The notes under the pieces: model-generated
What the model was told of the DNA's origin: nothing
Database searches by the model: none
What the model saw: only the letters and a program-made list of their open reading frames with translations
Translations under genes and position numbers: made by a program
Shown: piece by piece, positions 45,381 through 56,958 of the stretch
How positions within the stretch are numbered: position 1 is the stretch's first letter
Layout of the letters: each line of letters starts with the position of its first letter
From: Glandiceps talaboti
Lineage: Eukaryota > Hemichordata > Enteropneusta > Spengelidae
Direction: 5' to 3'
Assembly: GCF_964340395.1 (NCBI RefSeq)
Contig: NC_135561.1
Location: forward strand, 20,674,740 to 20,738,739
DNA length: 64,000 nt

Positions 45381-46607
45381 AGGGTGAAAAACCCTACCCC
45401 CAAAGGGTGGCACATATACGTATACCCAATAGGCAGGAGTACCCCCCCCCCCCCGATTTGAAAGAACTTTTAACCAACATTTGTACCCATTCTTCTGGTG
45501 GGTTTTTTCCTGTGTTTTCGTAGCTCTTGTATTATTTTTTTCATCTTTTGTTGTTAGTTTGTTGTACAATGTGCTGAGACGTAGTGTAGTGCGTTTCTTT
45601 AAGAATTAAAAAAAAAAATCTAAAGTAAGGGACATTTTACTGAAAATAAATCACCATTCGTTGTAAATCTGGACATATGCCAAGGCCTCATCACATATGT
45701 ATGTCCTGGCGGATTGATTTCGGTATGTTCGAACTCCTTGCATGTACATACGCACATACCCATCATTCGAGTCTCACGAAATACACAATAACATGCAACA
45801 CAAAATTATTGTTAACAAGGTTTGGCATTTAATAAAATTTATGATAATTTGACTATGTGACGAATGTTCTGGAAAAATGACGTATACGGTTGTAATAGTC
45901 TTTTAGAAATAAAGCCTTCGTCAGACTATGGCAAATGGTTGTATGTCATACATTCTTGTTGGGAGAAGGAATTTCTCACCTTTTGTAACTTTTATTTGGG
46001 GAAAAATTAAGTTAAACCTAAAATTGATTGAACTAGTATGTCCATCGATGAATATGTAACATAGGCTTCTAGAAAAATTTGAGCCCTTTTTAAACATTCC
46101 GTAGAAGTTACACTTTATGCTGGGTGTGACGTCAGACCATTACCCACAGTCTCCTAATGGTTCTATAACTTGTTTGACTATTTCATTTGGTTGTCATCGT
46201 GACTCTCCGTCCCGGGCTTTCCGTATCCGAGGCTGAATCTGAGGCTCAATGGGAGACTAGCCTCAGATTGGACTGGAAACTCCATATCTGATTCTCATTG
46301 TGAGACCAATTTTATACGCGATGTGTTCTGCATAAAAGTATTTTAACGCATGTGTATAATATATCGTGTTTTGTCATCAAACATGGTATTCTGAGGACTG
46401 CTTAGCAAGGGCTCCTTAATGCCCCCTCCATTCATTGCTGGATTTGACATGGATTAAGATCAACCCTACTACATTGTCAGTTGCAAATTCAATATATTTT
46501 CAAGTACCCTTATTTATCACAGCATCTTTATCAAGTCCTCCCCCCCTCCCTTTTTGTGTGAAAACAGCTTAAGGCATCTCTGACATTGATTACCTCTAAC
46601 ATTTCAG
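45381..46607 (+). other. Intron, no feature recognised
   Basis: A poly-C run at about 45440-45452 and AT-rich sequence; nothing else supported. Confidence 0.5.
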
Positions 46608-46988
46608 ACACCGTTGATATCCTGGGGAGCGAAACTATTGAAATTACCGAGTCTGGAACAATAGGGACACTGGATCAGACAACAGAGGCTACAGAGGACA
46701 TCGAAACGGTGACATATTCGACCACAGAACGCCCAGAAACCCAATTTAGTGATGGTAATGTGAGAATCAGTACATGTTTAAGGAATCGTATACATCAACA
46801 ACAAACGTGTGCCTACAACCTTATGAGTAGCTGCTGGATACCACGTTGTTTTGAAGATGGGTCATTTGAGCCTGAACAATGTATCTTGTCTGTATTCGTC
46901 GAAAGAATTGATTGCTGGTGTGTTGATGAACATGGACAGATGGTCATGCAAAATGGAAGACAGATGAAAAATTGTACTTCCTCATCTA
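46608..46988 (+). CDS. Thyroglobulin type-1-like domain exon 4
   Basis: A 381-nt phase 1-1 exon (acceptor ACATTTCAG, donor GTTAGT). A Thr/Glu-rich stalk of about 50 residues (ETIEITESGTIGT, TTEATEDIETVTYSTTERP) precedes the domain: STCLRNRIHQQQTC, SCWIPRCFEDGSFEPEQC, DCWCVDEHGQ and NC. This copy is closest to the classical Tg1 consensus (EDGSFEPEQC, CWCVDEHG) yet still has the extra cysteine pair. It would join the mini-exon at 60352 over a 13-kb intron that contains element 2. Confidence 0.84.
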
Positions 46989-47102
46989 GTTAGTATTATT
47001 AATTGCTTTGAAGTGACTCGTTTACAAAATCTGGGCACATTGCGCTATGCTCACAGTGTTACGTATATCCTATCACCATAGTGGCGTTTTAATCCTATCC
47101 TG

Positions 47103-49328
47103 AGGGCTCTTACTAAGCGTTTAATTTATTACTACAGGAAGCAAGTTATCTTACTAGGGGTTTATTACTACAGGAAGCAAGTTATCTTACTAGGGGTTTA
47201 CTACTACGGAAAGCAAGTTATCTTACTAGGCGTTTACTACTAGGGAAAGCAAGTTATCTTACTAGGGGTTTACTACTAGGGAAAGCAAGTTATCTTACTA
47301 GGGGTTTACTACTAGGGAAAGCAAGTTATCTTACTAGGGGTTTACTACTATGGGAAGCAAGTTATCTTACTAGGGGTTTACTACTAGGGAAAGCAAGTTA
47401 TCTTACTAGGGGTTTACTACTAGGGAAAGCAAGCCATTTTACTAGGGGTTTACTACTAGGGAAAGCAAGTTATCTTACTAGGGGTTTACTAGTACGGAAA
47501 GCAAGTTATCTTACTAGGGGTTTACTACTACGGGAGCCAAGTTATCTTACTAGGGGTTTACTACTATGGGAAGCAAGTTATCTTACTAGGGGTTTACTAC
47601 TACGGAAAGCAAGTTATCTTACTAGGGGTTTACTACTACGGAAAGCAAGCCATCTTACTAGGGGTTTACTACTATGGGAAGCAAGCCATCTTACTAGGGG
47701 TTTACTACTACGGAAAGCAAGTTATCTTACTAGGGGTTTACTACTACGGGAAGCAAGTTATCTTACTAGGGGTTTACTACTATGGAAAGCAAGTTATCTT
47801 ACTAGGGGTTTATTACTACGGAAAGCAAGCCATCTTACTAGGGGTTTATTACTACGGAAAGCAAGTTATCTTACTAGGGGTTTACTACTATGGGAAGCAA
47901 GCCATCTTACTAGGGGTTTACTACTACGGAAAGCAAGTTATCTTACTAGGGGTTTATTACTACGGAAAGCAAGTTATCTTACTAGGGGTTTATTACTACG
48001 GAAAGCAAGCCATCTTACTAGGGGTTTACTACTACGGAAAGCAAGTTATCTTACTAGGGGTTTACTACTACGGAAAGCAAGTTATCTTACTAGGGGCTTA
48101 CTACTACGGAAAGCAAGTTATCTTACTAGGGGTTTACTACTATGGGAAGCAAGCCATCTTACTAGGGGTTTACTACTACGGAAAGCAAGTTATCTTACTA
48201 GGGGTTTACTAGTACGGAAAGCAAGTTATCTTACTGGGGGTTTACTACTATGGGAAGCAAGCTATCTTACTAGGGGTTTACTACTACGGAAAGCAAGCCA
48301 TCTTACTAGGGGTTTACTACTATGGGAAGCAAGCCATCTTACTAGGGGTTTACTACTACGGGAGCCAAGTTATCTTACTAGGGGTCTACTACTACGGGAA
48401 GCAAGTTATCTTACTAGGGGTTTACTACTATGGGAAGCAAGCCATCTTACTAGGGGTTTACTACTACGGAAAGCAAGCCATCTTACTAGGGGTTTACTAC
48501 TATGGGAAGCAAGCCATCTTACTAGGGGTTTACTACTACGGGAGCCAAGTTATCTTACTAGGGGTTTACTACTATGGGAAGCAAGTTATCTTACTAGGGG
48601 TTTACTACTATGGGAAGCAAGTTATCTTACTAGGGGTTTACTACTACGGGAAGCAAGCCATCTTACTAGGGGTTTACTACTACGGAAAGCAAGCCATCTT
48701 ATTAGGGGTTTACTACTACGGAAAGCAAGCTATCTTATTAGGGGTCTACTACTACGGAAAGCAAGCCATCTTACTAGGGGTCTACTACTACGGAAAGCAA
48801 GCTATCTTACTAGGGGTTTACTAGTACGGAAAGCAAGCCATCTTACTAGGGGTTTATTACTACGGAAAGCAAGTTATCTTACTAGGGGTTTACTACTACG
48901 GAAAGCAAGCTATCTTACTAGGGGTTTATTACTACGGAAAGCAAGCCATCTTACTAGGGGTTTACTAGTACGGAAAGCAAGCCATCTTACTAGGGGTTTA
49001 CTACTACAGGAAGCAAGTTATCTTACTAGGGGTTTACTACTACGGAAAGCAAGCTATCTTACTAGGCGTTTACTACTATGGGAAGCAAGTTATCTTACTA
49101 GGGGTTTACTAGTACGGAAAGCAAGCCATCTTACTAGGGGTTTACTACTACAGGAAGCAAGTTATCTTACTAGGGGTTTACTACTACGGAAAGCAAGTTA
49201 TCTTACTAGGGGTTTACTACTACGGAAAGCAAGCTATCTTACTAGGGGTTTATTACTACGGAAAGCAAGCCATCTTACTAGGGGTTTACTACTACGGAAA
49301 GCAAGCCATCTTACTAGGGGTTTACTAC
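47103..49328. repeat. 36-bp satellite array, left block
   Basis: About 62 head-to-tail copies of a 36-bp unit: GGGGTTTACTACTACGGAAA followed by GCAAG(T/C)(T/C)ATCTTACTA. Variation sits mainly in GGAAA/GGGAA and TTATC/CCATC/CTATC. The array starts degenerate and is interrupted at 49328 by element 2, continuing at 57409. Confidence 0.97.
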
Positions 49329-49778
49329 TGATGCGAGTCGTAGAGTTGAACGGTATAAGTATGGATAGTTCAGACGTTACACTCTAGCACTCACACTCTC
49401 ATACTCTCGTACGGGATCGTTCAGGTCCAAGTCGGGAATTAGTCACAACTGAGAAGATATTTCGGCTTGCCAGAATCACCTAACCGAGTCCATTTCTCGT
49501 GAGCTCCTCTCCTGATTCTGGATGTTTTATTCTCATCTTAAGTATACTTCGAATACAATGGAATTTACACAACGACTATATAAATAGCAAGTCACACCCT
49601 AAGATCATGCCATCATAAAAGTTATTATATACTTTTCTCTAACCAATCATGTGAATTTCAGTTACATCATGTTTGCCCAGCTTCGTCATCGCCAGTCTAT
49701 TTCCGACCTATGGCCTATAATGCCGAAATGTAGAATTTATTCCCATAATTCCGAAATACGATATTTTGGATCGTAACA
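49329..49778 (-). repeat. Element 2, 3' LTR
   Basis: 450 bp, same as 56959-57408. In sense it begins TGTTACGATCC and ends TCGCATCA. A TATA-like CTATTTATATAG lies at 49576-49587 in sense and could be its promoter. Confidence 0.95.
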
Positions 49779-49789
49779 CCACCCCCCGT
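49779..49789 (-). other. Element 2, polypurine tract
   Basis: Sense ACGGGGGGTGG directly upstream of the 3' LTR, matching the position and type of the tract in element 1. Confidence 0.78.
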
Positions 49790-50487
49790 TTTCCTAAAGG
49801 AGCGACCCGCGACTTGAGAACTGGAGAAACATGACGAGTGGCATAGCCAAAACTTTCTCGTAAATTTGTTTTTGTGTTTTTCTTTTTATAACAACTAAGT
49901 AACACCGTTGCATAGATACAATATGTAATCGGTAATCAGGTAAAATCGTCTCAAGGAATGTTAAATACTGAGTATATAAATATATATGAGATAAATACAT
50001 GTATACATAGAATAAATTACAATGTAAACCAATTATGAAATCAAATAAGCGATTAAAATAGCATAGTAACCTTGATATATATCTTGAATAAACATGAAAG
50101 TAAACATAGCACTTGATGTAGTCTAATATAAATATTGATTATGGAATACAGTAATTGATAGTAGCGATCAGTCCTGTAAATATATGAAAAAATTATCAAG
50201 AGAATAAAATGTCACGAACAAAAAAATCCGAAAAGACGACAGCATAAGTCGTAAAACATGATAAAACTCCAAATGTTCGTCTCAAAACATGCATTCAATA
50301 CCCGTAAAATAAAAGTAAATACACAATCAAATGAAAATAATTGTAAATCATATATGCAACGGATTGTTCTACAAAAGTACAGTAAGTTATAGCATTCCTG
50401 CAATTAGAATGCAAGTCAAGTCCGTAGTCAAAAATCGTAGTCAATATTCAAAATGAAATCCAAAATTCAATGTTAGCGAAGCAAGAC
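49790..50487 (-). other. Element 2, 3' noncoding region
   Basis: AT-rich, no convincing coding frame. The minus-strand frames at 49708-50403 show no domain. Confidence 0.55.
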
Positions 50488-51396
50488 CTAAAATAATGAC
50501 CATGAGGGAGTATCGTCTTCAGGGGATGCCGCAACACTAGCAACAATAGCAGGGCGAATAAGGGGCGTGTCGGGGATGTCTGAATGAACATCGGCCACCA
50601 CCACGCTGCTACTCGTATTCATAGCAAGCAAACTATCTTCGCAGAGCGGCTCTATAATAATTTCGCGCATATCTAAACAATCGCTATCAGCCTGTGTACC
50701 AAAGTCAGTTTCACACCCCTTAGAATTAGTCAAGAACAAAAGTTTTGCGTCTATAGGTACTTTAACTGGACAAAAACATTTCTTCCAAAATCTAAAACAT
50801 TTAAAGCTACACTTATAACACAATACGACAATAAGTCCCAGTCCAACTACAGCAATAGCATTAAGTAAGATCTCGCTGGTTCCGCCGCTAACAACAGTGC
50901 CGGCTTCTGTCGTCAACACGGAGCCAACTGAATCCCACGGTATATTTTGTGCACGTATAGGACTGGCACTCAGAATCGCAAGAGTTATAGAAAGCTGTCT
51001 AACCCTAAAAAATAAGTATATCACAGCTGAAATGGTTATAACGTTGAAGATGACACTAACATGTCCTGGAATATCGAACCAATCAAACCAAGAATCACCC
51101 TGAACTAAGGTACTATCCACATAATTACTAAATTCATCCATGGGAGTTAAGTATATATCGGAATGGTTTCTCAATACCTGTGAAACCCTATTCAATTCCA
51201 ATTTTAATCTATTATCCCTGAACAAAGACTTATTCCAACTTTCTGTGAACAACTTAACTTGAGGTAGTTGCATAGTTAGAGTGTCATTGAAAGTATAGTC
51301 AAACAGTGCTGTGTCAAATTCCTTGTTATACAACGTTGATAAAACAGGAACATTCAAAATATGTTCATAAGTAATCGTCTTATTAGGTGAAAACAA
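50488..51396 (-). pseudogene. env: Element 2 env remnant (C-terminal part)
   Basis: About 302 residues equivalent to roughly residues 520-833 of the element 1 Env: EHILNVPVLSTLYN, LPQVKLFTESWNKSL and YLTPMDEF, followed by two hydrophobic segments and a cytoplasmic tail. The frame has no ATG at its head (TTG at 51396) and stays open upstream into the end of pol. The cleavage site, fusion peptide and signal peptide are absent. A deletion between the pol stop and mid-env probably also removed any accessory ORF. Not a functional envelope as it stands. Confidence 0.8.
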
Positions 51397-51449
51397 ATAT
51401 AAATCCCTTAAACTAACTAAGTGAACCCGTTCTGAAGCCGTGCTAACTA

Positions 51450-54400
51450 TTAAGTAGAGCGTCGTTTGCCTGTAATTACAACCGGATTATCGCGTAAAGA
51501 TTTAATCGCTTCATCGTTCAAATAAGATTCCGGTATCCATGAATTGTCTGAACTTGGATACCCCTCCCATTTCACTAAATACTCCAAAATACCGTTTTTG
51601 TGCCGTCCGCGTAAAATCTTATCGATGCGATAATATGTATCGTCCCCAGCAGGCTCGTTTTCTCCTGCTAAACTATCACTGTCATAATCAATTGGTACTC
51701 GTGAAGACGGCTTATTTCGCCTACGTCGATATCTATATCGATTATCGTTCGAATGTCGAATTGAAGCGCTTATAGAAGCCGACTCGCTACTTTGACTTTC
51801 TGCGCTCACAGAAGACGAGTCGCTATTTCGACTTTCTGTGTTATCGGTTTCTGTTGATGGTGACGTGGGCGCCTGCGAACGGTGAGGGGGAACGAAACCA
51901 CCCGAATTTTGTGGTGATTCCGTGTCCGTGTCTGTGTCACCGAGATCGACATCCGGGGTACTACCTTCTAAGGACGTAGATCGGAGCGAACCCTTCTTTA
52001 GTCTGTTATGGTGTACTAATTTAGGATATAACTTTCCTGAATGAACGTAACGCAATCGATAATTGAGTGGCGGTATGAAATCAGCAATTCGATATGGACC
52101 CCTATAATATTTGTGAAACTTTCTAGCTCTCCCTGGTTTCACTGCTGGGTTATATAAATAAACTATATCCCCTATTGTGAATTCGTGTTGTACAGCTCTC
52201 TTGTCATAGTGCTCTTTCATTTTTTTCTGTGCGACTTTAATGTTGTCCATTGCCATCTTTATTGCAATATTTCGTTTTGATGCTAATTCTTTCAGATGAA
52301 AATTGATACTTGCCGATTTGCTAACCGCGGGAAGCAAGGTAACGTCTAGCGGTAGGCGTGGCTCCATTCCAAACAGAACCGAAAATGGCGAAACACCTGT
52401 AGAATGATGTGGCGCTACCCTATACGCGAACAAAACTGCCGCTAAGTATGAGTCCCAGTCATCTCCCCGGTCGGCAACAAACATGGAAAGCATTCCAAGT
52501 AACGTCGAATTAAACTTTTCGACGATACCCTGGGTTTGAGGCCTATATGCCGTTCCAAAACGCTTGGAAACGTCAAAAAAACGACAAAATTCGCGCATTA
52601 TTTGCGAATTGAAACAGGGCCCCTGGTCTGATAAGATGACATTCGGAAAACCGTAATTCGTGAATATGTGCTCGAATAAGATGTTAGCAACTGTAATTGC
52701 TGTCATATTCTTAGTAGGAAACGCCCATGCAAATTTCGATAAGTATTCCGTAATAACAAGAACATAGCTATTCCCTGATTTAGTAACATGAAAAGGCCCA
52801 CAGAAATCAATAGCTATCCTATCAAATAATCCTGTAACTGGAATCGGCAATAAAGGAGCGCGTATTCTATGCCCCGGTTTACGCATTTGGCAATGTACAC
52901 AACTATTAACGTATTTATGAACGTCTTTAATAAGTGTATCCCAAAAGTAACGTTGTCTGATGACACCCAGCGTTTTTAGAACGCCTAGATGTCCACCTGT
53001 AACATCATCATGCAATCTCCGCAAAATCAAAAGTCGTAAATCCTTAGGTACAACAAGCTGACGCCGTATGTCTTTATCAGATTTATTGCTATTAGGCGTC
53101 CAGAAATGATACAGAACTCTGTCAATAATCACGTAATTGGCACTTATGCTTGCTATGCGTTTAGCATGTCTATCATCAGTCGGTAAGTCACCCGATTCAA
53201 GAAAGTCAATTAGCGGTCTTAGATGATTGTCGTTTCTTTGCCTATCAGCTATTACACCTGTTCTTCTGTTATCATTCATGTCATTAACACCTATTAGTTC
53301 GTCATCGGAATCTAAAGTCAAACAAGTCATGTCGTCAACGCTATTTTCATTGCTAATAGTAAACAAGGTTGGTATGTCAGCTACAGGGTCATTGTCAACA
53401 CTCTGCGTATTAACATCGTCACCTTTATTACTATTGGATTCCTGCACTATCTTATCAGTAGAAGGTACCTGGACACATTGTGTATTTGAGGCCGCTGGAG
53501 CCGTTTCAACAGAAGTTACATCAGAATTATGAATTCCGTCATCATAAACCCTACGTGATAATGAATCTGCATGGGGAATTTTGCAGCCCGATCTGTGCAC
53601 GATGTCAAAATCGAAACCCTGAATTCTGAGTACCCATCGCGCTAAACGCCCCGAAGGTTCCGTAGTCTTAATCAAATAGGGAAGGTTAGCATGATCTGTA
53701 ATAACCGTAAAATGAACAGAATGCAAATATTGCTCACACTGCGAAAGAGCGTGAATCAAAGCTAGAAATTCCCTTTCCGTAACTGTATAATTCTGTTGTG
53801 GTTTCGACAGCGCCCTGCCACCATAGCATATAGGTTTTTCCACACCCTCCTGAATTTGAGCTAACACATAACCTACACTAAAACTACTCGCGTCCGTATA
53901 TAGAATAAATTCCTCATTAAACCGTGGATGCGCTAGTACAGGAGGTGAGATTAACGCCGTCTTTAGTGTATCAAATGCTATTTCACAATCACGTGACCAA
54001 ACAAAGTCGACGCCTTTCCTTAACAGACCATGCAATGGATGCGCAATCTTAGCAAAATCCTTAATAAACTTTCTATAGAAATTAGCCAAACCCAAAAATG
54101 ACTTTAATTCTGTAACCGATTTTGGTGTGGGGAAATTCTTGACAGCTTCCAATTTAGAAGGATCTGCCATGACCCCGTGTTCGTTGACCCGGTGACCTAG
54201 AAATTTGACCTCGCGCCTACCAAAAACGCACTTCCGTGGTCCTAACTTTAAATTGGCTTCGCGTAAACGTGTAAGAACTTCATCAATATGAATTAAATGA
54301 TCTTCAAATGTTGCTGAGAATGCTAAAATATCGTCCATGTAGGCGCAGCATGAGTCGTTTAGCAAATTTATTAGAACGAACTGTATTGTGTTTTGAAAAC

Positions 54401-55745
54401 TTGCCGAACTATTCATCATTCCCATAGGTAACACCTTGAAAGCAAACTTACCGTAATGAGAGACAAAGGAAGTCTTATGTACATCGTCAGGATTTATAGC
54501 TATTTGCCAAAATCCCGAACTAAGGTCTAGGGTCGAAAAATACTTTGGACATTTACTCCCAATGATATCTAAAGTATCTTTTATCCCAGGAAGAGGGAAA
54601 GCAATGGGTTCTGTAATAGAATTTATCATCCTATAATCTATAACCATACGAAATTCACCATTTGGTTTACGTACTAGTAAAACCGGAGAACTGTAAGGAG
54701 AAGTAGAGGGAACTACCAAACCCTGGTCTAACAACTTATCAATTTGTCGTTTAATTTCCTCACGCTTATCTGGAGAAGCTTTATATGGAGGGCGAGATAC
54801 GGTCTTACTACCTGGTTTCAAATTGATTCTATGCTTAATTATATCACAATATCCCAAGGTGTTAGTGTCATCAACGAACGCATCCTTATTTTTCCATAAT
54901 ACCTGTTGTAACTGCAATACCTGATCTGAGGTTAAAGTAGAATCTTCAAAATCAAATGCCTTTAAAAACTCCTGATTACTTAACCTATTTGGACGTACAA
55001 CTGGCCCGTTGCGACTAACATTAGTATCAAAAGTATGGATATCAGTACCATCTGGCAAAATTCTGAAATTACCTAAACGGGTACCCCTCCTCAATTTTAC
55101 AGGCGTTTCCCTACAATTCACTAGTCTAACCGGAACGCGCCCATTCTGCACAGCACCTAAAACTCTCGCAGTAGCAATACCAATGTGAGCAAGCGACATT
55201 GTGTTTGTAGTATGACCTACTATACCGTTAGGGTAATTCCCACGAACACGCGCCGATATAACACACTCTGAACGAGCAGGGATAGAATATGTCTTAGACG
55301 CGCGTATAAGGGACGATGGACGTAAAGTAACTTTGCGCTTCATAAAATCAATAATAGCTCCATTTCTACGTAAGAAATCATGGCCTATAATTAAATCCTG
55401 CTTCAATTCTTTGAGGACATAGACTTGCATAGTAATCGCACGATTAGTAAAGAAAACAGGAATTCTAAGACATCCTAAAATAGGCAAAGTACGCCCATCT
55501 GGCAAAGTAACTATCTTATAACTTGATTTGAAAAGCTTACACTTTCTTAACTTACGAATATTATTTAACAAAGACTCTGAAATTATTGATACATCGGAAC
55601 CTGTATCTATAAGTGCTGATACTTTACGATTAAAAATACGCACATTAATTAAATTATCATTTACAATCATTGACTCTGGCAAATTAACACAATTGAGATT
55701 TAAAGATACTCCGTTGCGAGATTTCTCATCTGACTGCTTATACAA
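51450..55745 (-). CDS. pol: Element 2 Pol polyprotein with chromodomain
   Basis: 1,431 residues counted from TTG at 55745, open upstream to the frameshift site. Protease LIDTGS (D47), reverse transcriptase YMDD (469-472), RNase H YTDAS (616-620), integrase H912-H919-C949-C952, catalytic D980, D1040 and E1076 (35 residues between the last two), a GPY module (RGPYRIADF) and a chromodomain from about 1371 (ILRGRHKNGILEYLVKWEGY). No stop or frameshift interrupts it. It is the same family as element 1 Pol but clearly diverged (YMDD against YVDD, DTGS against DSGA). Confidence 0.95.
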   Translation of the reverse strand: MYKQSDEKSRNGVSLNLNCVNLPESMIVNDNLINVRIFNRKVSALIDTGSDVSIISESLLNNIRKLRKCKLFKSSYKIVTLPDGRTLPILGCLRIPVFFTNRAITMQVYVLKELKQDLIIGHDFLRRNGAIIDFMKRKVTLRPSSLIRASKTYSIPARSECVISARVRGNYPNGIVGHTTNTMSLAHIGIATARVLGAVQNGRVPVRLVNCRETPVKLRRGTRLGNFRILPDGTDIHTFDTNVSRNGPVVRPNRLSNQEFLKAFDFEDSTLTSDQVLQLQQVLWKNKDAFVDDTNTLGYCDIIKHRINLKPGSKTVSRPPYKASPDKREEIKRQIDKLLDQGLVVPSTSPYSSPVLLVRKPNGEFRMVIDYRMINSITEPIAFPLPGIKDTLDIIGSKCPKYFSTLDLSSGFWQIAINPDDVHKTSFVSHYGKFAFKVLPMGMMNSSASFQNTIQFVLINLLNDSCCAYMDDILAFSATFEDHLIHIDEVLTRLREANLKLGPRKCVFGRREVKFLGHRVNEHGVMADPSKLEAVKNFPTPKSVTELKSFLGLANFYRKFIKDFAKIAHPLHGLLRKGVDFVWSRDCEIAFDTLKTALISPPVLAHPRFNEEFILYTDASSFSVGYVLAQIQEGVEKPICYGGRALSKPQQNYTVTEREFLALIHALSQCEQYLHSVHFTVITDHANLPYLIKTTEPSGRLARWVLRIQGFDFDIVHRSGCKIPHADSLSRRVYDDGIHNSDVTSVETAPAASNTQCVQVPSTDKIVQESNSNKGDDVNTQSVDNDPVADIPTLFTISNENSVDDMTCLTLDSDDELIGVNDMNDNRRTGVIADRQRNDNHLRPLIDFLESGDLPTDDRHAKRIASISANYVIIDRVLYHFWTPNSNKSDKDIRRQLVVPKDLRLLILRRLHDDVTGGHLGVLKTLGVIRQRYFWDTLIKDVHKYVNSCVHCQMRKPGHRIRAPLLPIPVTGLFDRIAIDFCGPFHVTKSGNSYVLVITEYLSKFAWAFPTKNMTAITVANILFEHIFTNYGFPNVILSDQGPCFNSQIMREFCRFFDVSKRFGTAYRPQTQGIVEKFNSTLLGMLSMFVADRGDDWDSYLAAVLFAYRVAPHHSTGVSPFSVLFGMEPRLPLDVTLLPAVSKSASINFHLKELASKRNIAIKMAMDNIKVAQKKMKEHYDKRAVQHEFTIGDIVYLYNPAVKPGRARKFHKYYRGPYRIADFIPPLNYRLRYVHSGKLYPKLVHHNRLKKGSLRSTSLEGSTPDVDLGDTDTDTESPQNSGGFVPPHRSQAPTSPSTETDNTESRNSDSSSVSAESQSSESASISASIRHSNDNRYRYRRRRNKPSSRVPIDYDSDSLAGENEPAGDDTYYRIDKILRGRHKNGILEYLVKWEGYPSSDNSWIPESYLNDEAIKSLRDNPVVITGKRRST

Positions 55746-55775
55746 TTTTCGTCTCGCAACGTTTACCCGTTTTTT
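55713..55775 (-). promoter_or_regulatory. Element 2, -1 ribosomal frameshift signal
   Basis: In sense A-AAA-AAC (55775-55769) in the gag frame, one codon (GGG) before the TAA stop. An 8-nt spacer is followed by a 9-bp perfect stem: GTTGCGAGA (55760-55752) with TCTCGCAAC (55721-55713), 30-nt loop. The heptamer equals that of element 1, while the stem differs in sequence and keeps pairing, which supports function. Confidence 0.87.
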
Positions 55776-56908
55776 GGAAAAGCATTTCGGGCACCATTTC
55801 TATCACAAAATCTGGCCACATGGCCTATCTCCCCGCAATTGTAACACCCACGATCAGGATTTGCATAACAATTAGGACTTGAATGCCCTGGCTTATTACA
55901 AAATTTACAAATCTGCTTAGCCGTATTAACTTGTCGACCGCCATAACGTGGAGTTACTACTGGCGGTCTATTTACGTTAGAATAATTATAGCTCTGGCCT
56001 ACCCGTGACCGTGGTCCAGCGTTTGCGTAGGGTTCTTGTCGTATTTGAACAGGCGATGCTGGTACAGGGAGGGGCGTCACCGCCGCTGCTGATAGCTTCT
56101 CATGTAGAACTTCATTCTGTTTTAGCAAAGAGTCGAAGGCTTGTTGTAAAACCTCTGTGGACGTGTCGGAAGTACGACCAGTTTTCAGTATTTTGACATC
56201 ATCGTCGAACCGTTCCACCACTTCTGCTGTTCGGGCGAAAGCCACGGCCTCCTGGAAATTGACCGGATCTCTGTTGACTACCGTACTACGTATAGACGGT
56301 ATTAACCCCTGTAAAAATAAACTAAAAAGCTCGTTATCATTTCTGTTATAACGATAGCACATATCCCTTAAACGTGAGGCATATTTTTCGATTGTTTCTT
56401 TGTCCATTTGCTTAATTGTTCTTAGCTCTTGATCTATACGCCACTGTGGTGCTCTGTTCTGGAATCGTCCGATGAAAGCTGCACGCATGTTCTCCCAGTT
56501 GTTCGCCAGGTCGTCAGGCAAGGACGTGTACCATCTCTCTGCTTCACCAGACATAAGCAGACTAAAAATATTCAGACGTTGAATATTGTCAAACTGCTTA
56601 AGGACGACATATGCATCAAATTTACGCAACCATCTGGTTGGTATTTCATCTTCCTTCCCATAAAATTGAGGTGGTATGATATCGTTACCCACCGTCAAAT
56701 TCTGCATTCTGTTGACAATGCGTTGTAGCTCTTGGTGAACCAGCCGTGCGTCTTGCCGCTGGCCTTGGTTGACCTCTGCTCCATTGTTTTCTGGCTGTGG
56801 AGCTTCTTGCTGGATATTCGGGTCTGCTTCTGCCATTACTGTAGGTGGCCGTTGACAAGGATGTAAATGTCGGTTTCTTCTCAGTCTTCTACCAGAACGT
56901 AATAACAT
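55763..56908 (-). CDS. gag: Element 2 Gag
   Basis: 381 residues from ATG at 56908 (MLLRSGRRLRR). Gag core RWLRKFDAYVVLK, AERWYTSLPDDL and NWENMRAAFIGRF; two CCHC knuckles at 334-347 (CKFCNKPGHSSPNC) and 355-368 (CYNCGEIGHVARFC). The stop lies six bases past the slippery heptamer. The plus-strand frames across this region are shadows. Confidence 0.93.
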   Translation of the reverse strand: MLLRSGRRLRRNRHLHPCQRPPTVMAEADPNIQQEAPQPENNGAEVNQGQRQDARLVHQELQRIVNRMQNLTVGNDIIPPQFYGKEDEIPTRWLRKFDAYVVLKQFDNIQRLNIFSLLMSGEAERWYTSLPDDLANNWENMRAAFIGRFQNRAPQWRIDQELRTIKQMDKETIEKYASRLRDMCYRYNRNDNELFSLFLQGLIPSIRSTVVNRDPVNFQEAVAFARTAEVVERFDDDVKILKTGRTSDTSTEVLQQAFDSLLKQNEVLHEKLSAAAVTPLPVPASPVQIRQEPYANAGPRSRVGQSYNYSNVNRPPVVTPRYGGRQVNTAKQICKFCNKPGHSSPNCYANPDRGCYNCGEIGHVARFCDRNGARNAFPKNG

Positions 56909-56921
56909 TAAGTGGACCTGT

Positions 56922-56957
56922 TGGATTTTCCACCAGTGTTGCCCGGATTCTCCACCA
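56922..56957 (-). other. Element 2, primer-binding site, with a second diverged copy
   Basis: The primer-binding site at 56940-56957 (sense TGGTGGAGAATCCGGGCA) is identical to that of element 1 and one base from the LTR. A diverged partial duplicate (sense CTGGTGGAAAATCC) lies just inside at about 56922-56937. The tRNA is probably tRNA-Ala, inferred from the ATTCTCCACCA end. Confidence 0.75.
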
Positions 56958-56958
56958 G

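Noticed and set aside
51396-51449. TTG as a genuine start of a short env in element 2
   Set aside because: The frame is open upstream into pol and lacks the N-terminal half; better explained as a deletion remnant.
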